NCBI RefSeq assembly: GCF_016862995.1
Contig: NZ_BOOA01000028.1
Span: 39,410 to 103,409, forward strand
DNA length: 64,000 nucleotides
From: Acrocarpospora phusangensis
Lineage (GTDB): Bacteria > Actinomycetota > Actinomycetes > Streptosporangiales > Streptosporangiaceae
Direction of reading: 5' to 3'
Under the pieces are notes generated by a model. That model saw only the letters and a program-made list of their open reading frames with translations. It did not search any database and had not been told where the DNA came from. Below, one piece after another: positions 21,480 through 29,461 of this stretch; within the stretch, counting starts at the first letter, position 1; every line of letters begins with the position of its first letter. Both the position numbers and the translations under genes were made by a program.

Positions 21480-21550
21480 GCTTGTCGACGACTGGCAGTC
21501 TGCGATCCCTGAAAGGGCTGTGCGTGCGGGTTCGACTGCCTTGGGCGCTG
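21480..21550 (+). pseudogene. Decayed second copy of the UAA tRNA
   Basis: Aligns base for base with the intact tRNA from the D-arm onward: TGGCAG, CCCT, AAAGGGCTGTG, TGCGGGTTCGACT are retained, but the acceptor stem, D-stem and the 3' side of the T-stem are broken and the anticodon loop has lost its sequence. The downstream flank (GTCCGTGACCAC, the same 11-bp terminator stem, then CATCCGGTT) is duplicated too, so the unit that was copied included tRNA, terminator and following bases. It cannot form a functional tRNA. Confidence 0.7.
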
Positions 21551-21567
21551 TCCGTGACCACATAAAC

Positions 21568-21605
21568 AGCCTGTGACCCGGTGTTTCCTGGTCACAGGCT
21601 GCTCG
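21568..21605 (+). terminator. Duplicate terminator after the tRNA remnant
   Basis: The same 11-bp stem AGCCTGTGACC (21568-21578) and complement (21590-21600) as after the intact tRNA, with a diverged 11-base loop. The stem is perfectly conserved although the tRNA copy before it has decayed. Confidence 0.65.
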
Positions 21606-21681
21606 GTCTCATCCGGTTGGGTGCGGTGCCAGGCGACCCTCTACGGCCGGACGGGCCCGATAGGGGCCGAGTTCGCGGTGG

Positions 21682-22011
21682 CTAGCACTTGGCCTTGCCC
21701 GCTTCGTACCCGGCGTCGTAGCCGTGGACGTAGGCCGCATCCTCAATCGTGGGGGCCATCATGCTCACGCCGGGTTTACACGAGGCTTTCCCTGCCGCGT
21801 ATCCTTCGTTGAAGCCGCTCGCGCACGTCTTCTTGTTTTTGCCCTTGAAGTTCTTCTTGCACGTGGGCGGTACCCTCTTCGAGGTTTTCGTGAAGTGATT
21901 TTCGCCGGTGCTCGCGGAGGTCGGAGCGGCCGAGGCTGATGCGATGTCGATCGTCCCGAACGCTAGGGCGGCGATCAGGGGACTAGCGAAGAGTAGACGT
22001 TTTCCGCGCAA
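21682..22011 (-). CDS. Small secreted Cys-containing protein with duplicated GYxAGKxxC motif
   Basis: 109 residues from TTG 22011, chosen because GGAAGGAGA lies five bases upstream; the longer frame to 22131 would include an unlikely leader. A Sec signal peptide (basic RGKR, hydrophobic core to about residue 22, ASA-A cleavage near 27-29) is followed by a basic region (TKTSKRVPPTCKKNFKGKNK) and two copies of a motif, GFNEGYAAGKASC and GYDAGYEAGKAKC, the second ending the protein. Four Cys could form two disulfides. I do not recognise the family. It lies beside the tRNA duplication, in a locally lower-GC patch, and may have been acquired. Confidence 0.65.
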   Translation of the reverse strand: MRGKRLLFASPLIAALAFGTIDIASASAAPTSASTGENHFTKTSKRVPPTCKKNFKGKNKKTCASGFNEGYAAGKASCKPGVSMMAPTIEDAAYVHGYDAGYEAGKAKC

Positions 22012-22308
22012 CTGCGTCTCCTTCCGGCGCCGTTTCGGCCAAGCTGATCCAGCCGAGGACACAGCGCCTGGGAATGGCTCGAAAGAGCCGATCTCATGAA
22101 GGCAAGGTAAGCGGCTGAGGTCGCTACTCACTCCTTTCTGGTCTTTCGTTCTCTCCTATCGTGCGAGTCGATTTCTGCGCCTGTCTAGACACATGACCTC
22201 GATCTAGTCCCGATTTTCACTGTTGGCTGCGAATTTTCGACTCCATGGCTGAACACAAGGGGGCCATTCGCGTTTAGCCGGGCAGATCTTCGCGGTGCGT
22301 CGGGTGGG
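22012..22308. other. Intergenic region upstream of the small secreted protein
   Basis: About 300 bases without a convincing gene, noticeably lower in GC than the rest of the window, especially 22125-22260. It must hold the promoter of the secreted-protein gene (leftward) and the end of the soxR transcript. I see no clear hairpin terminator or named site. Confidence 0.5.
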
Positions 22309-22770
22309 TCACTCGTTTGGCGTCGTCAGCCGCCGGGCGCCCGGACCCTCGCGGCCGAGCCGGTCGGCGGGGTTCGTGTACGGGCACGCCGTCAGCGAGA
22401 GGCAGCCGCAGCCGATGCAGTTCGCGAGGTTGTCGCGCAGCGCGGTGAGCCGTTCGATGCGCGCCGAGAGGTCCTCCCGCCACTCACGTGCGAGTCGGGC
22501 CCAGTCGCGTTTGGTGGGCGGGGTGTCCCTGGGCAGCTGGTCGAGCGCGTCCTTGATCTGTTTGAGCGAGATTCCCAGGGTCTGTGACGCGCGGATGAAC
22601 GCCACGAGGCGCAGGGTGTCGCGGCGGTACTCGCGTCGTCCGCCCGCGGTGCGCCGGCTGCGGATGAGTCCGAGGCTCTCGTAGTAGTGCAGGGTCGACA
22701 CGGCCACGCCTGCCCGTTCGGCGACCTGACCGGGTTTGAGCCAGACGGCTTCCGGGCTCAACGCGTCCAC
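22309..22770 (-). CDS. soxR: Redox-sensitive MerR-family regulator SoxR
   Basis: Iron-sulfur transcription activator that senses redox-active compounds. MerR helix-turn-helix (LKPGQVAERAGVAVSTLHYYESLGLI) and dimer helix are followed by the SoxR cluster CIGCGCLSLTAC, with Cys spacing C-x2-C-x-C-x5-C that binds [2Fe-2S]. GTG at 22768-22770 gives a normal SoxR length of about 153 residues; the longest frame (from 22797) would begin inside the SoxR box and is less likely. It is divergent from an SgcJ-like gene, with a perfect SoxR palindrome between them. In actinomycetes SoxR usually controls a handful of adjacent oxidoreductase genes. Confidence 0.92.
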   Translation of the reverse strand: MDALSPEAVWLKPGQVAERAGVAVSTLHYYESLGLIRSRRTAGGRREYRRDTLRLVAFIRASQTLGISLKQIKDALDQLPRDTPPTKRDWARLAREWREDLSARIERLTALRDNLANCIGCGCLSLTACPYTNPADRLGREGPGARRLTTPNE

Positions 22771-22781
22771 ACCATCACCTG

Positions 22782-22812
22782 TTGACGTCAAGTGCACTTG
22801 ATGAAGTTGACT
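22782..22812 (+). promoter_or_regulatory. SoxR box within a long-spacer promoter
   Basis: A perfect 14-base palindrome TCAAGTGCACTTGA at 22788-22801 follows a consensus-like -35 TTGACG (22782-22787); a possible -10 TTGACT lies at 22807-22812, giving the 19-base spacer typical of SoxR-activated promoters. Initiation would then fall at about 22819, the ATG of the target gene. Confidence 0.7.
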
Positions 22813-22818
22813 CTAGCC

Positions 22819-23664
22819 ATGCACACCATCGCACCTGAAGGGGCGTCGTCTCACGACGTCGAGCGGCTCGTCGAACTCGTCGCCGTGATCGAGCGCACGC
22901 AACGGGAGGAGGACGTCGAAGGCTTCCTCGCGCTCTTCGACGCGGACGCGGTCTGGGTCACGGGCGGCGGTCGCCGCCTCGTCGGTCTGGACACCATCGC
23001 CGCGTTCACCCGATCGGTGCTCCCCGGGGCGATGGCCGACGCGAGCGTACGGTACGACGTCGAGCACATCCGGTTCGTCACCCCCGAGGTCGCGCTGACG
23101 GCCGTACGGCAGGAGTACCTCGACGCCGAGGGGAAGCCCCTCACCCCGCGATCGCTTGGCCTGCCGAGTTATCTGTGGCAGCGCGGCGCCGAGGGCGACT
23201 GGTCCATCGTCGCGGGGCAGAACACGGGGGTGCCCGCGGAGGCGACATCCTTCGGCCCCGAGGACGCCGCGGCCCTGCGCTCGATCGTCCGTGACGTACA
23301 GGACGGATTCAATGCCAACGACGCCGAACTCATGACCGCGCATTTCGCCTCGGACGCGATCGTGGTGAACGCCCTCGGCACGGTGCTCCGTGGCCGCGAC
23401 GCGATCGTCGAGGCGAGCCGTGCCGGGCTGGCCTCGGGATTCCTCCGTGACTCAACCGCGTACTACCGGCTCGCCGACGTCTCGCCTCTCACGGACGACG
23501 TGGTCACCGCGACGAAGGACGCGTGGTCGGACGAAACGGCGGCCCGTGCGGGAGAGAGGCCGGAGATGACGGCGCTGTACGTGTTCGAACGCCGTGACGG
23601 CCGCTGGCTCATCGCGCGCCGGTCGAGCACGCTCCTGGCCGGCGGCCGGGGGGACCAGCCCTGA
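22819..23664 (+). CDS. SgcJ/EcaC-type protein with two SnoaL-like (NTF2) domains
   Basis: 281 residues from ATG 22819. Two tandem alpha+beta barrels of about 130 residues: the first around VIERTQREEDVEGFLALFDADAVWV and LTAVRQEYLDAEGKPLTP, the second around VRDVQDGFNANDAELMTAHF and LYVFERRDGRWLIARRSSTLL. This is the pattern of SgcJ/EcaC-family proteins of unknown chemistry, possibly detoxifying redox-active molecules. Two earlier in-frame starts (22792, 22801) lie within the SoxR box, so the later ATG, probably leaderless, is preferred. Direct control by the divergent SoxR is likely. Confidence 0.8.
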   Translation: MHTIAPEGASSHDVERLVELVAVIERTQREEDVEGFLALFDADAVWVTGGGRRLVGLDTIAAFTRSVLPGAMADASVRYDVEHIRFVTPEVALTAVRQEYLDAEGKPLTPRSLGLPSYLWQRGAEGDWSIVAGQNTGVPAEATSFGPEDAAALRSIVRDVQDGFNANDAELMTAHFASDAIVVNALGTVLRGRDAIVEASRAGLASGFLRDSTAYYRLADVSPLTDDVVTATKDAWSDETAARAGERPEMTALYVFERRDGRWLIARRSSTLLAGGRGDQP

Positions 23665-23891
23665 TCGACGGTCTGGAAGGGGGCGCGCGCCAGGCTTTCG
23701 GCCGGGGGCTAGGGGTGCGGCGAGCTTGATGGAGCGGCCGGTGAGCAGTGGATATGAGAAATTCGCGGGCGCGGGAACTACGGCGGGGGTTGGCTCGTTG
23801 GGTCGGATGGTGTAGTGGCTGCTCTTGCGGGAGTCCCACGCACAAGGGAGCATGGCCTAAGCGCTGATCATGTAGTCCGCATCGTGGAGGA

Positions 23892-24683
23892 ATGGTGGAG
23901 AGCAGGAACCCGATATTCAGTCGGCGGGGAAGCGTCGGCCAGCAGGGCTGGTCGGGGGCCGCGCCGAGCCCGCAGCAGTTGAACGAGATGTACAACGCGC
24001 CGTCCTACGCGCCGCCGACGACCACGCGCACCATGACGATGGACGACGTCGTCATGAAGGGCTTCATCGTTCTGGCGGTGATCCTCGCCTCCGCCGGCAC
24101 CGCGTGGTACCTGGGCTGGGGGATCGGGATCGGCATCGGGGCCGCGCTGGTGGCGCTGGTGCTCGGTCTGATCGTGTCGTTCACCCAGCGGCCGAACCCG
24201 GCGCTGGTGCTGGGCTACGCGCTCTTCGAGGGTGTCTTCCTCGGCGTGATCAGCAGCTACTTCAACGCGCGCTTCCCCGGGATCGTGCTGCAGGCCGTGC
24301 TCGGCACGATGATGGCCTTCCTGGGCACCCTCGCGGTGTACTCGCTGAAGATCTTCCGTCCGACGCCGAAGTTCACCAAGTTCGTCATCGGCGCGGCGTT
24401 CGCGGCGCTCGGTCTCATCCTGGTCAACTTCATCGCGAGCTTCTTCGTGGACGGCGGGCTCGGCCTGCGTTCCGGCGGCCCGCTGGCGATCGCCTTCAGC
24501 GTGGGCATGATCCTGCTCGGCTGCTTCTTCCTGCTGCTCGACTTCGACCAGATCAACGAGGGCGTGCGGGCCGGGGTGCCGGAGAAGTTCTCCTGGCTGA
24601 TGGCCTTCGGCCTCGCGCTCAGCCTGGTCTGGATCTACCTTGAGGTCCTGCGCCTGCTGAGCTACTTCAGCGGCGACGACTGA
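23892..24683 (+). CDS. Bax inhibitor-1/YccA-family membrane protein
   Basis: 263 residues. A soluble N-terminus of about 50 residues is followed by seven hydrophobic helices from about 56 to 260, with LVLGYALFEGVFLGVISSYFNARFPGIVLQAVLGT in the middle and LLLDFDQINEGVRAGVPEKFSW toward the end; the paired Asp residues in the last helices match the di-aspartyl pH sensor of BI-1 channels. Such proteins leak protons or calcium across membranes, but their bacterial role is unclear. ATG 23892 follows GGAGGA. A terminator with a T-run follows, so it is monocistronic. Confidence 0.9.
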   Translation: MVESRNPIFSRRGSVGQQGWSGAAPSPQQLNEMYNAPSYAPPTTTRTMTMDDVVMKGFIVLAVILASAGTAWYLGWGIGIGIGAALVALVLGLIVSFTQRPNPALVLGYALFEGVFLGVISSYFNARFPGIVLQAVLGTMMAFLGTLAVYSLKIFRPTPKFTKFVIGAAFAALGLILVNFIASFFVDGGLGLRSGGPLAIAFSVGMILLGCFFLLLDFDQINEGVRAGVPEKFSWLMAFGLALSLVWIYLEVLRLLSYFSGDD

Positions 24684-24710
24684 TCGTCACGGCTTGGCCG
24701 TACCAGGACA

Positions 24711-24748
24711 GGACGCCTTCCGGGAGACCGGGGGGCGTCTTGTTTTTT
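24711..24748 (+). terminator. Intrinsic terminator after the BI-1 gene
   Basis: Stem GACGCC (24712-24717) with GGCGTC (24734-24739), an inner CCGG/CCGG pairing, then TTGTTTTTTGG. A classic hairpin and T-run 28 bases after the stop. Confidence 0.85.
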
Positions 24749-24875
24749 GGTCAAGAGACACCCAGGGCAACGAATGATCAACATCTCGTAACGAATGGAT
24801 GCCTAATGGGGTCTTGTCAAGCCCCGGTGAGTGAGGCAGTGTCAACCAAAAGGAGCCTTACCCGTGGAGGTGCCC

Positions 24876-25103
24876 ATGTCGTTGAACCACTCACCGGAGA
24901 CACAGACAAAGCTGATCGCGCGCGTCCCGTCCATTACCGGTCGCGAACTCCCAGAGTGGTTCCAAGCCATCGACAACGGCCCGGCTTTCCTGCGCTGCGA
25001 CGAACGCGCCAACTGGCTCGCGGACGAGCACGGGCTGACCCACGGCTACGCTGCCGCCATCGTGCTGGAGCACGAGCGCCGGCGCCGCGGCCACTTCTTC
25101 TAG
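24876..25103 (+). CDS. DUF4287-like small protein
   Basis: 75 residues from ATG 24876, preceded by GTGGAGG seven bases away; the longer frame (from 24831) has a weaker start. The sequence TKLIARVPSITGRELPEWFQAIDN, then ANWLADEHGLTHGYAAAIVLEHERRRRGHFF, matches the short DUF4287 pattern (an N-terminal helix, then a Leu-Gly-hairpin GLTHGYAAAIV seen in that family). Function unknown, cytoplasmic. A strong hairpin follows. Confidence 0.75.
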   Translation: MSLNHSPETQTKLIARVPSITGRELPEWFQAIDNGPAFLRCDERANWLADEHGLTHGYAAAIVLEHERRRRGHFF

Positions 25104-25121
25104 ACCCGAGAATCAAGGAAA

Positions 25122-25165
25122 GATCGCGCCCGTGCCGCCTGTCGGTGCGGGCGCGTGATCGTTCC
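25122..25165 (+). terminator. Hairpin after the DUF4287 gene
   Basis: GCGCCCG (25125-25131) pairs with CGGGCGC (25148-25154), with an inner CCG/CGG and flanking GATC/GATC. It begins about 20 bases after the stop; only a weak T stretch follows. Confidence 0.6.
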
Positions 25166-25193
25166 CACGTGATGGGGCGGGCATGATGGGGGC

Positions 25194-25607
25194 ATGGATC
25201 CAGCCAAAGCCATCGAATTCATCCGCGCCCGCAACCACCGTGCCGTCCTGATGACCTGGCACACCGCCGGCCGTCCCCAGATGTCCCCGATCACGGTGGG
25301 CGTCGACGCCGAGGGATATGTCGTGATCAGCAGCCGCGAGACCGCCGTCAAAACACGAAATATCCGGAAGAATCCGCAGGTGTTTCTGACGGTGTTGAAC
25401 GACGGCTTCTACGGGGACTGGGTGCAGATCGAGGGCACCGCCGACGTCCTCGCCCTGCCCGACGCGATGGAGCCCCTGGTCGAGTACTACCGGGGCATCA
25501 GCGGCGAACACCCCGACTGGGACGACTACCGTGCCGCCATGGAGCGGGACCGGCGCGTCCTCATCCGCGTACGGATCGAGAAGGCCGGCCCCGACTTCCA
25601 GGGCTGA
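25194..25607 (+). CDS. PPOX-class F420/FMN-dependent oxidoreductase
   Basis: 137 residues, split-barrel flavin fold. AIEFIRARNHRAVLMTWHTAGRPQMSPITVGVDAEGYVVIS is the typical opening strand pair, followed by KTRNIRKNPQVFLTVLNDGFYGDWVQIEGTADVL, the family's central motif, and a C-terminal RVLIRVRIEKAG strand. Actinobacterial members usually use F420, whose biosynthesis is widespread in this phylum, to reduce unknown substrates. The substrate cannot be inferred. It is convergent with the thiolase gene. Confidence 0.85.
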   Translation: MDPAKAIEFIRARNHRAVLMTWHTAGRPQMSPITVGVDAEGYVVISSRETAVKTRNIRKNPQVFLTVLNDGFYGDWVQIEGTADVLALPDAMEPLVEYYRGISGEHPDWDDYRAAMERDRRVLIRVRIEKAGPDFQG

Positions 25608-25622
25608 CAGAAACTCAGCAGC

Positions 25623-26843
25623 TCAGCTGAGGCGCTCCAGGATCATCGCCATGCCCTGGCCGCCGCCCACGCACATGGTCTCCAGGCCGATCGCCTTGTC
25701 GTGGAACTGCAGGCTGTTGATCAGCGTCGAGGTGATCCGCGCCCCGGTCATGCCGAACGGGTGCCCCACCGCGATGGCCCCGCCGTTCACGTTCAGCCGG
25801 TCCAGGTCGATCCCGAGCTCCTGGTAGGAGGGGATCACCTGGGCCGCGAACGCCTCGTTGATCTCCACAAGGTCGACGTCGCCGATCGCCATCCCGGCCC
25901 GCGCCAGCGCCTGCCGGGACGCCTCGACCGGCCCGAGGCCCATGATCTCGGGCGACAGACCGGTCACGCCGGTGGAGACCACCCGGGCCAGCGGCGTGAT
26001 GCCCAGCTCGGCGGCCTTGGTGTCGCTCATCACGACCACCGCCGCCGCGCCGTCGTTGAGCGGGCAGCAGTTGCCCGCGGTGACCGTCCCGTCGGGGCGG
26101 AAGACCGGCTTCAGCTGGGAGACCGCCTCGTACGTGGTGCCGGCCCTGGGCCCGTCGTCCTTGCTGACCACGGTTCCGTCGGGCAGCGTCGCCGGGGTGA
26201 TGTCGCGCTCCCAGAACCCGTTGGCCAGCGCCTTCTCGGCCAGGTTCTGGGACCGTACGCCGAACTCGTCCTGCTCCTGGCGCGAGACCGAGCGGAGCGA
26301 GGCCACGTTCTCGGCGGTCTGGCCCATGGCGATGTAGACATCGGGCAGGTGGCCGTCCTCGCGCGGGTCGTGCCAGACCCCGGCCCCGCCCGCGGCGGCC
26401 GCGTCGGTACGGCTCTTCGCGTCCAGGAACACGTCGTTGGTGGTCCCGGGCAGCGAGTCCGCCGCGCCCTTCGCGAACCGGGAGACGCACTCGACGCCCG
26501 CCGACACGAAGATGTCGCCTTCCCCGGCCTTGATCGCGTGGAACGCCATCCGGGTGGTCTGGAGCGAGGAGGAGCAGTACCGGTTGACCGTGGTGCCCGG
26601 CACCCCGTCCAGCCCGAGCAGCACCGACACCACCCGGGCCATGTTGAAGCCCTGCTCACCGCCCGGCTGGCCGCACCCGAGCATGATGTCGTCGATCGTG
26701 GCGGGGTCGAGCTGCGGGACCTTGTCCAGCGCGGCCTTGATCATCTGTACGGTCAGGTCGTCCGGACGGATGTCCTTGAGCGACCCCTTGAAGGCGCGGC
26801 CGATCGGCGAGCGCGCGGTGGCGACGATGACTGCCTCGGGCAT
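25623..26843 (-). CDS. Acetyl-CoA C-acyltransferase (thiolase)
   Basis: Condenses or cleaves 3-oxoacyl-CoA. 406 residues. Nucleophile Cys90 in VNRYCSSSLQTT, second loop GGAIAVGHPFGMTGAR with the catalytic His, and C-terminal CVGGGQGMAMILE carrying the acid-base Cys; all three thiolase signatures are intact. N-terminus ATARSPIGRAFKGSL is typical of the FadA/FadI type. It has no fatty-oxidation partner next to it, so degradative or biosynthetic direction is open. Start ATG at 26843 has GGAG-like bases upstream (CCAGGAGAG). Confidence 0.95.
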   Translation of the reverse strand: MPEAVIVATARSPIGRAFKGSLKDIRPDDLTVQMIKAALDKVPQLDPATIDDIMLGCGQPGGEQGFNMARVVSVLLGLDGVPGTTVNRYCSSSLQTTRMAFHAIKAGEGDIFVSAGVECVSRFAKGAADSLPGTTNDVFLDAKSRTDAAAAGGAGVWHDPREDGHLPDVYIAMGQTAENVASLRSVSRQEQDEFGVRSQNLAEKALANGFWERDITPATLPDGTVVSKDDGPRAGTTYEAVSQLKPVFRPDGTVTAGNCCPLNDGAAAVVVMSDTKAAELGITPLARVVSTGVTGLSPEIMGLGPVEASRQALARAGMAIGDVDLVEINEAFAAQVIPSYQELGIDLDRLNVNGGAIAVGHPFGMTGARITSTLINSLQFHDKAIGLETMCVGGGQGMAMILERLS

Positions 26844-26963
26844 TCTGGCTCTCCTGGGGTTGGTACGGCTGGCTCCTCTCGGAGGTTACCGCCTGGTACA
26901 GAAGAAGCCAGCACCGGCCTAGAACTTTGTACGGTTTCCCAAGTCAGGCCCATCCCGCGCTGG

Positions 26964-28307
26964 TCATCCGTACATGCCGGGGCTGGTCGCGGCCGCGTCC
27001 TTGATCGCGTGGAGGGCGCCCTTCTCGTCCCGCCACAGCCGCCAGCCGCCCTGGCTGCCGGTGAACCAGGAGGGCGGCGCCTCGGTGGTCTGCACCCGTT
27101 TGCCGGTCGCGAGGGAGTACTCGCAGAGCGCCGCGATCGAGTAGAAGCCGGGCGTGACGTCCCCGGCCAGTTTCAGGGGCTGCGGGTCGGTGACGCAGAA
27201 CGACCAGCCCTTGAGGTCCTTGACGTCGGTCTTCTGGCCGTTGGCCAGGTCGTACGCGGCGCCCGGGCTGTTGTGCTTGAGGAAGCCCAGCTTGTCCATC
27301 TTGCGGGGGAACGCCAGCCACCAGCCGGAGCCGGGCACCTGGGTGGCGGTGATCTGCCCGAGCACCCGCCCGGTGTCGCCGTCCAGCCGGGCGAACCCGC
27401 CGTACTGGCCCTGCTGGTCGACCGGGCGCACGACCGGCGCGTACGCGGGGTTGCCGCTGGGGTAGACGCGCACCACCGACGGCCGCATCCAGTCGACCAT
27501 GCCGTCCGACAGCCGCACCGAGAACAGCCCGAACGTGGAGGTCTTCTTACTCCGCTGGTTGGTGTAGGGCGCGACGTAACCGACCAGCTTCTCCCCAACG
27601 GTCCCGAACGCCCAGCCGCCGGACAGGTCGATGCCCTCGCCCAGGGCCTGCTCGATCGGCAGCTGCCACACCGCCTTGCCGGTCTTCAACTCGTACGCCT
27701 CCAGCACCGGGTTGGCCGCCAGGCGCAGCACCACGACCCGCTCGGCGTCGGACCACTCGACCTCGGCGATCCCGGGCAGCCGCCACAGCTGCTTGCCGGT
27801 CAGCGGGTCCAGCACCACCATGCGCGCGTTGGCCAGCGCCGTGTGCTCCGACAGGCACAGGTAGGCCCCGCACCGCTGCGGCCCGAACGTGGAGTGCACC
27901 GGCCTGGTCCACTTCTGCCGGCCGGTCCTGGCGTCCCGGACGGCCAGGGTGGCGTTCCACTTGCCCTTCCTGGCCGGATCGACGGCCGCCACCACCGCGC
28001 CCCCGCCGCCGGTCTCCACCATGGCGGGCGTCTGCACGCCCATCCCGGGCAGCCGCCCGGCCATCGTGGCCGGGAAGGCCCACAGTTTCCGGCCGCTGGC
28101 CAGGTCCAGCGCCACGGTCTCCAGGGCGCCGTCGGGGCGTATCGAGGTGGTCGCCGCCACCCCGGCCCCGGTCGTCACCCGGCTGACCGCGTTCACCTGC
28201 GTGTTCTGCCAGGACGGGAAGTTGGATGTGGCCGCGTCGCTGCCGGAGCACGCGACCAGCGCACCGTTGGCCAGCAGGGCGAGCGCGAGGGTATGGGGCC
28301 GGATCAT
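26964..28307 (-). CDS. PQQ-binding-like beta-propeller lipoprotein
   Basis: 447 residues. Lipoprotein signal with lipobox ALVAC and Cys20, so it is anchored outside the membrane. The rest is a propeller of repeated blades: LDLASGRKLWAFPATMAG, VRDARTGRQKWTRPVHSTF, LDPLTGKQLWRLPGI and AYELKTGKAVWQLPIEQ share the Trp-docking pattern (DxxTGKxxWxL) of PQQ-like quinoprotein repeats. No cofactor residues can be assigned, so it is more likely a structural scaffold than an enzyme. It follows the SGNH gene by 45 bases on the same strand and may be cotranscribed. Confidence 0.82.
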   Translation of the reverse strand: MIRPHTLALALLANGALVACSGSDAATSNFPSWQNTQVNAVSRVTTGAGVAATTSIRPDGALETVALDLASGRKLWAFPATMAGRLPGMGVQTPAMVETGGGGAVVAAVDPARKGKWNATLAVRDARTGRQKWTRPVHSTFGPQRCGAYLCLSEHTALANARMVVLDPLTGKQLWRLPGIAEVEWSDAERVVVLRLAANPVLEAYELKTGKAVWQLPIEQALGEGIDLSGGWAFGTVGEKLVGYVAPYTNQRSKKTSTFGLFSVRLSDGMVDWMRPSVVRVYPSGNPAYAPVVRPVDQQGQYGGFARLDGDTGRVLGQITATQVPGSGWWLAFPRKMDKLGFLKHNSPGAAYDLANGQKTDVKDLKGWSFCVTDPQPLKLAGDVTPGFYSIAALCEYSLATGKRVQTTEAPPSWFTGSQGGWRLWRDEKGALHAIKDAAATSPGMYG

Positions 28308-28352
28308 CTCACTCCTCAGGGGGTGACGGTCCGGTCGCGGAGAGTGGTCGCC

Positions 28353-29333
28353 CTAGGCGCTGCGGGGCATCGGCCCATGTCTCCGGCGGAGCAGCATCGC
28401 CCACCGTCCGTGCGGGCCGACCGCTCGGCCGGCGACGCGGGTCGCCGTGACCTCGGTGCCGGGCTCCTCCACGGCCATCGCCGCCAGAAGGTATTGCGAG
28501 CCTTCGACGCGCTCGGGTTCCGGTTCTGGCCACAACCCCAACGCGGCGCATACAGACGGTAGCACCGTGTAAGCGGCCTGTAGGTAGCCTCGGTCAGATG
28601 GATGGAATCGATCGGGTCCGAACATCTCTGCGGGGTATGTCATGAATTCCGGCCCGAGCAGGTCGGCGAAGGCCACCGTACGGCCGCCCGCCTCGACCAC
28701 GGCGACGGTCTGCGCGGCGGCGAGCTGCCGGCTCCACCGCCGGGTAACCCAGCGCAACGGCTGGGCGATCGGCCGGACCGTCCCCAGATCCGGACATGTC
28801 CCGACCACGACCTCGCAGCCCGCCTCCCGCAGCCGCCGCACCGCCTTCTGCAGATGCCGTACGGCCTGGGCCGGCGGCGTCTGCGTGGTCACGTCGTTGG
28901 CCCCGATGAAGATGACCGCGACCTCCGGATGGGTCGGCAGCACCCGGTCCACCTGACCGGCCAGATCGGCGGAGGCGGCGCCCGACTGCCCGGCCACCGT
29001 CAGCCGGACCGGGCGTTCGGCCACCGAGGCCAGGCCGTTGGCGATGTTCACGCCGGGCGTGTGGGCGATGGTCGTGGTGCCGAGACCCACCGAAGTGGAG
29101 TCACCCAGCATGGCCATCCGGATAGGCTGGCCAGGGAAGTCGACGCCGTACAGACCGTCGGCGGGTGGGACTTCGAGGCCGTGTGGCGTGCCGACGATCC
29201 GGCGGGCCAGCAGGGCCTCGGCGAACAGCAGGCCGTAGGCGGCCGCGCCCAGCGCGGTCAGGCCGCCGCCGCCGACCACCGCCGCGGTCGCGATACGGCG
29301 AGCGGCTCTGGCCGCCCCCGGAGTCCAGATCAC
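28353..29333 (-). CDS. SGNH/GDSL-type hydrolase
   Basis: Serine ester hydrolase of about 326 residues. GTG at 29333 is chosen because GGGGAGG sits six bases upstream; the longer frame (to 29420) has no such site. An N-terminal hydrophobic segment (about 14-38) suggests membrane anchoring or secretion. SGNH blocks: MAMLGDSTSVGLG (Ser), Gly in VAGQSGAASAD, FIGANDVTTQTPP (Asn) and DRFHPSDRGYLQAAYT (Asp-His). The substrate, possibly an acyl group on a lipid or glycan, is unknown. It is divergent from the cystathionine beta-synthase gene. Confidence 0.88.
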   Translation of the reverse strand: MIWTPGAARAARRIATAAVVGGGGLTALGAAAYGLLFAEALLARRIVGTPHGLEVPPADGLYGVDFPGQPIRMAMLGDSTSVGLGTTTIAHTPGVNIANGLASVAERPVRLTVAGQSGAASADLAGQVDRVLPTHPEVAVIFIGANDVTTQTPPAQAVRHLQKAVRRLREAGCEVVVGTCPDLGTVRPIAQPLRWVTRRWSRQLAAAQTVAVVEAGGRTVAFADLLGPEFMTYPAEMFGPDRFHPSDRGYLQAAYTVLPSVCAALGLWPEPEPERVEGSQYLLAAMAVEEPGTEVTATRVAGRAVGPHGRWAMLLRRRHGPMPRSA

Positions 29334-29461
29334 ACCAGCCTCCCCCAGATACGGTGTGAGACTGAAACTAGCCGAGTCCCGGCCACCCCCTCGGGACCAA
29401 GGCTCCAGGCAGGCTGACAAAGCTTAGGCAAAGACGCTTCGGCACAAAGGTGGTTCACGCG

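Noticed and set aside
21282..21605. Integrated mobile element at the tRNA
   Set aside because: No integrase, excisionase or phage gene is present, and only about 130 bases lie between the two copies. At most a scar.
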